7,041 bases of DNA, from the NCBI GenBank assembly GCA_044359885.1, contig JBIKLI010000236.1:1-7041 (forward strand). Direction: 5' to 3'. The translations under genes were made by a program, and so were the position numbers. This document shows positions 6,431 to 7,041 of this stretch, piece after piece. The notes beneath the pieces were generated by a model that saw nothing but the letters and a program-made list of their open reading frames with translations, did not search any database and was not told where the DNA came from. Origin of the DNA: CAIOSQ01 sp044359885 (GTDB lineage: Bacteria > Pseudomonadota > Alphaproteobacteria > CACIAM-22H2). Numbering within the stretch: position 1 is the stretch's first letter; every line of letters begins with the position of its first letter.

Positions 6431-7041
6431 TCAGGACCGTCGCCGCACCACCCACTGGGCAAGGTCGCGCAGATTGCCGGCCGCTTCGCCGAACGGGACG
6501 AGATGCGCCGCCGCCTGTGCGGCGAGCATCTCGGCCTGCCGGCGTGCCGGCTCGAGGCCGAGCAGCGAGACGAAGGTCGCCTTGCCGCGCGCCGCATCCT
6601 TGCCGACCGCCTTGCCGAGCGCGGCGGCGCTGCCTTCGACGTCCAGGATGTCGTCGACGATCTGGAACGCGAGGCCGAAATCCTGCGCGAAGAAATGCAG
6701 CGCCGTGCGCGATGCCCGGGGGGCACCGGCGGCGATAGCGCCGGACTCGCAGGCGAACTGGAAAAGGGCGCCGGTCTTCAGCCGCTGCAGCCGCGTGATC
6801 TCGCCTATCGCGGCGGGCGCGCCTTCGGCCGTCATGTCGATCATCTGGCCGCCGACCATGCCGTCCGGGCCGGCGGCGCGCGCCAGGGCCAGAACGAGCG
6901 CGGCGCGCACGCCGCCATCGGGATGGGTGGCGGGATCGGCCAGCACCTCGAAGGCGCGGGTCAGCAGGCCGTCGCCGGCAAGGATCGCCGTCGCCTCGTC
7001 GAAGGCGCGGTGCGCGGTCAGCCGTCCGCGGCGCATGTCGT
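6431..7041 (-). CDS. ispA: Polyprenyl synthetase, farnesyl/geranylgeranyl diphosphate synthase type (5' end outside window)
   Basis: About 202 C-terminal residues of a short-chain trans-isoprenyl diphosphate synthase are visible; family members have about 300, so roughly the first third lies beyond the right edge. The enzyme condenses isopentenyl diphosphate with allylic diphosphates in the cytoplasm, supplying farnesyl or geranylgeranyl diphosphate for quinones, undecaprenyl carrier and hopanoids or carotenoids. The frame continues upstream of the first visible ATG (7036): GAC (Asp) precedes it, giving the end of the first Asp-rich motif, D-MRRGRLTAH. Then come FDEATAILAGDGLL, GMVGGQMIDM, the LKTGALF lysine motif, the second Asp-rich motif in QIVDDILDVEGS, and GKDAARGKATFVSLLGLEPAR near the C-terminus, all as in IspA. 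The RRGxPTxH consensus has Leu in place of Pro. Product chain length depends on residues before the first Asp-rich motif, which are not visible. It is the first visible gene of the unit with the MATE transporter and tlyA. Confidence 0.92.
   Translation of the reverse strand, partial: DMRRGRLTAHRAFDEATAILAGDGLLTRAFEVLADPATHPDGGVRAALVLALARAAGPDGMVGGQMIDMTAEGAPAAIGEITRLQRLKTGALFQFACESGAIAAGAPRASRTALHFFAQDFGLAFQIVDDILDVEGSAAALGKAVGKDAARGKATFVSLLGLEPARRQAEMLAAQAAAHLVPFGEAAGNLRDLAQWVVRRRS

Noticed and set aside
4992..6455. Longer MATE protein starting at the ATG at 6455
   Set aside because: It would overlap the ispA-type gene by 25 nt and add 24 residues unlike MATE N-termini; the ATG at 6383 gives a normal family length.
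1..7041. CRISPR arrays, tRNA/rRNA genes, insertion sequences, phage or defence genes
   Set aside because: No repeated spacer-like units, RNA gene signatures, transposase motifs or terminal inverted repeats were seen; nearly all bases belong to recognised genes.

Overview
The window is a GC-rich stretch with every supportable gene on the minus strand. Protein features and GC-biased codon use suggest an alphaproteobacterium, perhaps of the Rhodospirillales or Hyphomicrobiales type; this is an inference from gene content, not a placement. Transcription runs from high to low coordinates. Four complete genes and two partial ones (one at each edge) plus one large complete transporter component fill almost all the sequence, and no gene-free stretch reaches 300 bases.

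The right part (7041 down to 2734) looks like one transcription unit: the 3' two-thirds of a short-chain isoprenyl diphosphate synthase (ispA type), a NorM-like MATE multidrug/Na+ or H+ antiporter, the rRNA 2'-O-methyltransferase TlyA, and a 14-helix DHA2-type MFS exporter. Gaps are 47 nt, a 4-nt ATGA overlap, and 33 nt. The ispA-tlyA association is familiar in Alphaproteobacteria, where dxs commonly lies between them; here a MATE gene holds that position, and a second drug-exporter gene follows tlyA.

A 135-nt spacer (2599-2733) with a 12-bp perfect palindrome and a weak promoter-like sequence separates this from the left part (2598 down to 1). That part is the beginning of a peptide/nickel-type ABC importer operon: periplasmic substrate-binding protein, a DppB-type permease, and the first codons of what is probably the DppC-type permease, overlapping dppB by 8 nt. 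A small GC-rich hairpin lies between the binding protein and permease genes, a place where such operons often tune expression.

No CRISPR array, tRNA, rRNA, insertion sequence or phage gene was seen. I found no convincing undescribed system; the points worth a second look concern gene order, operon junctions and small sequence deviations.
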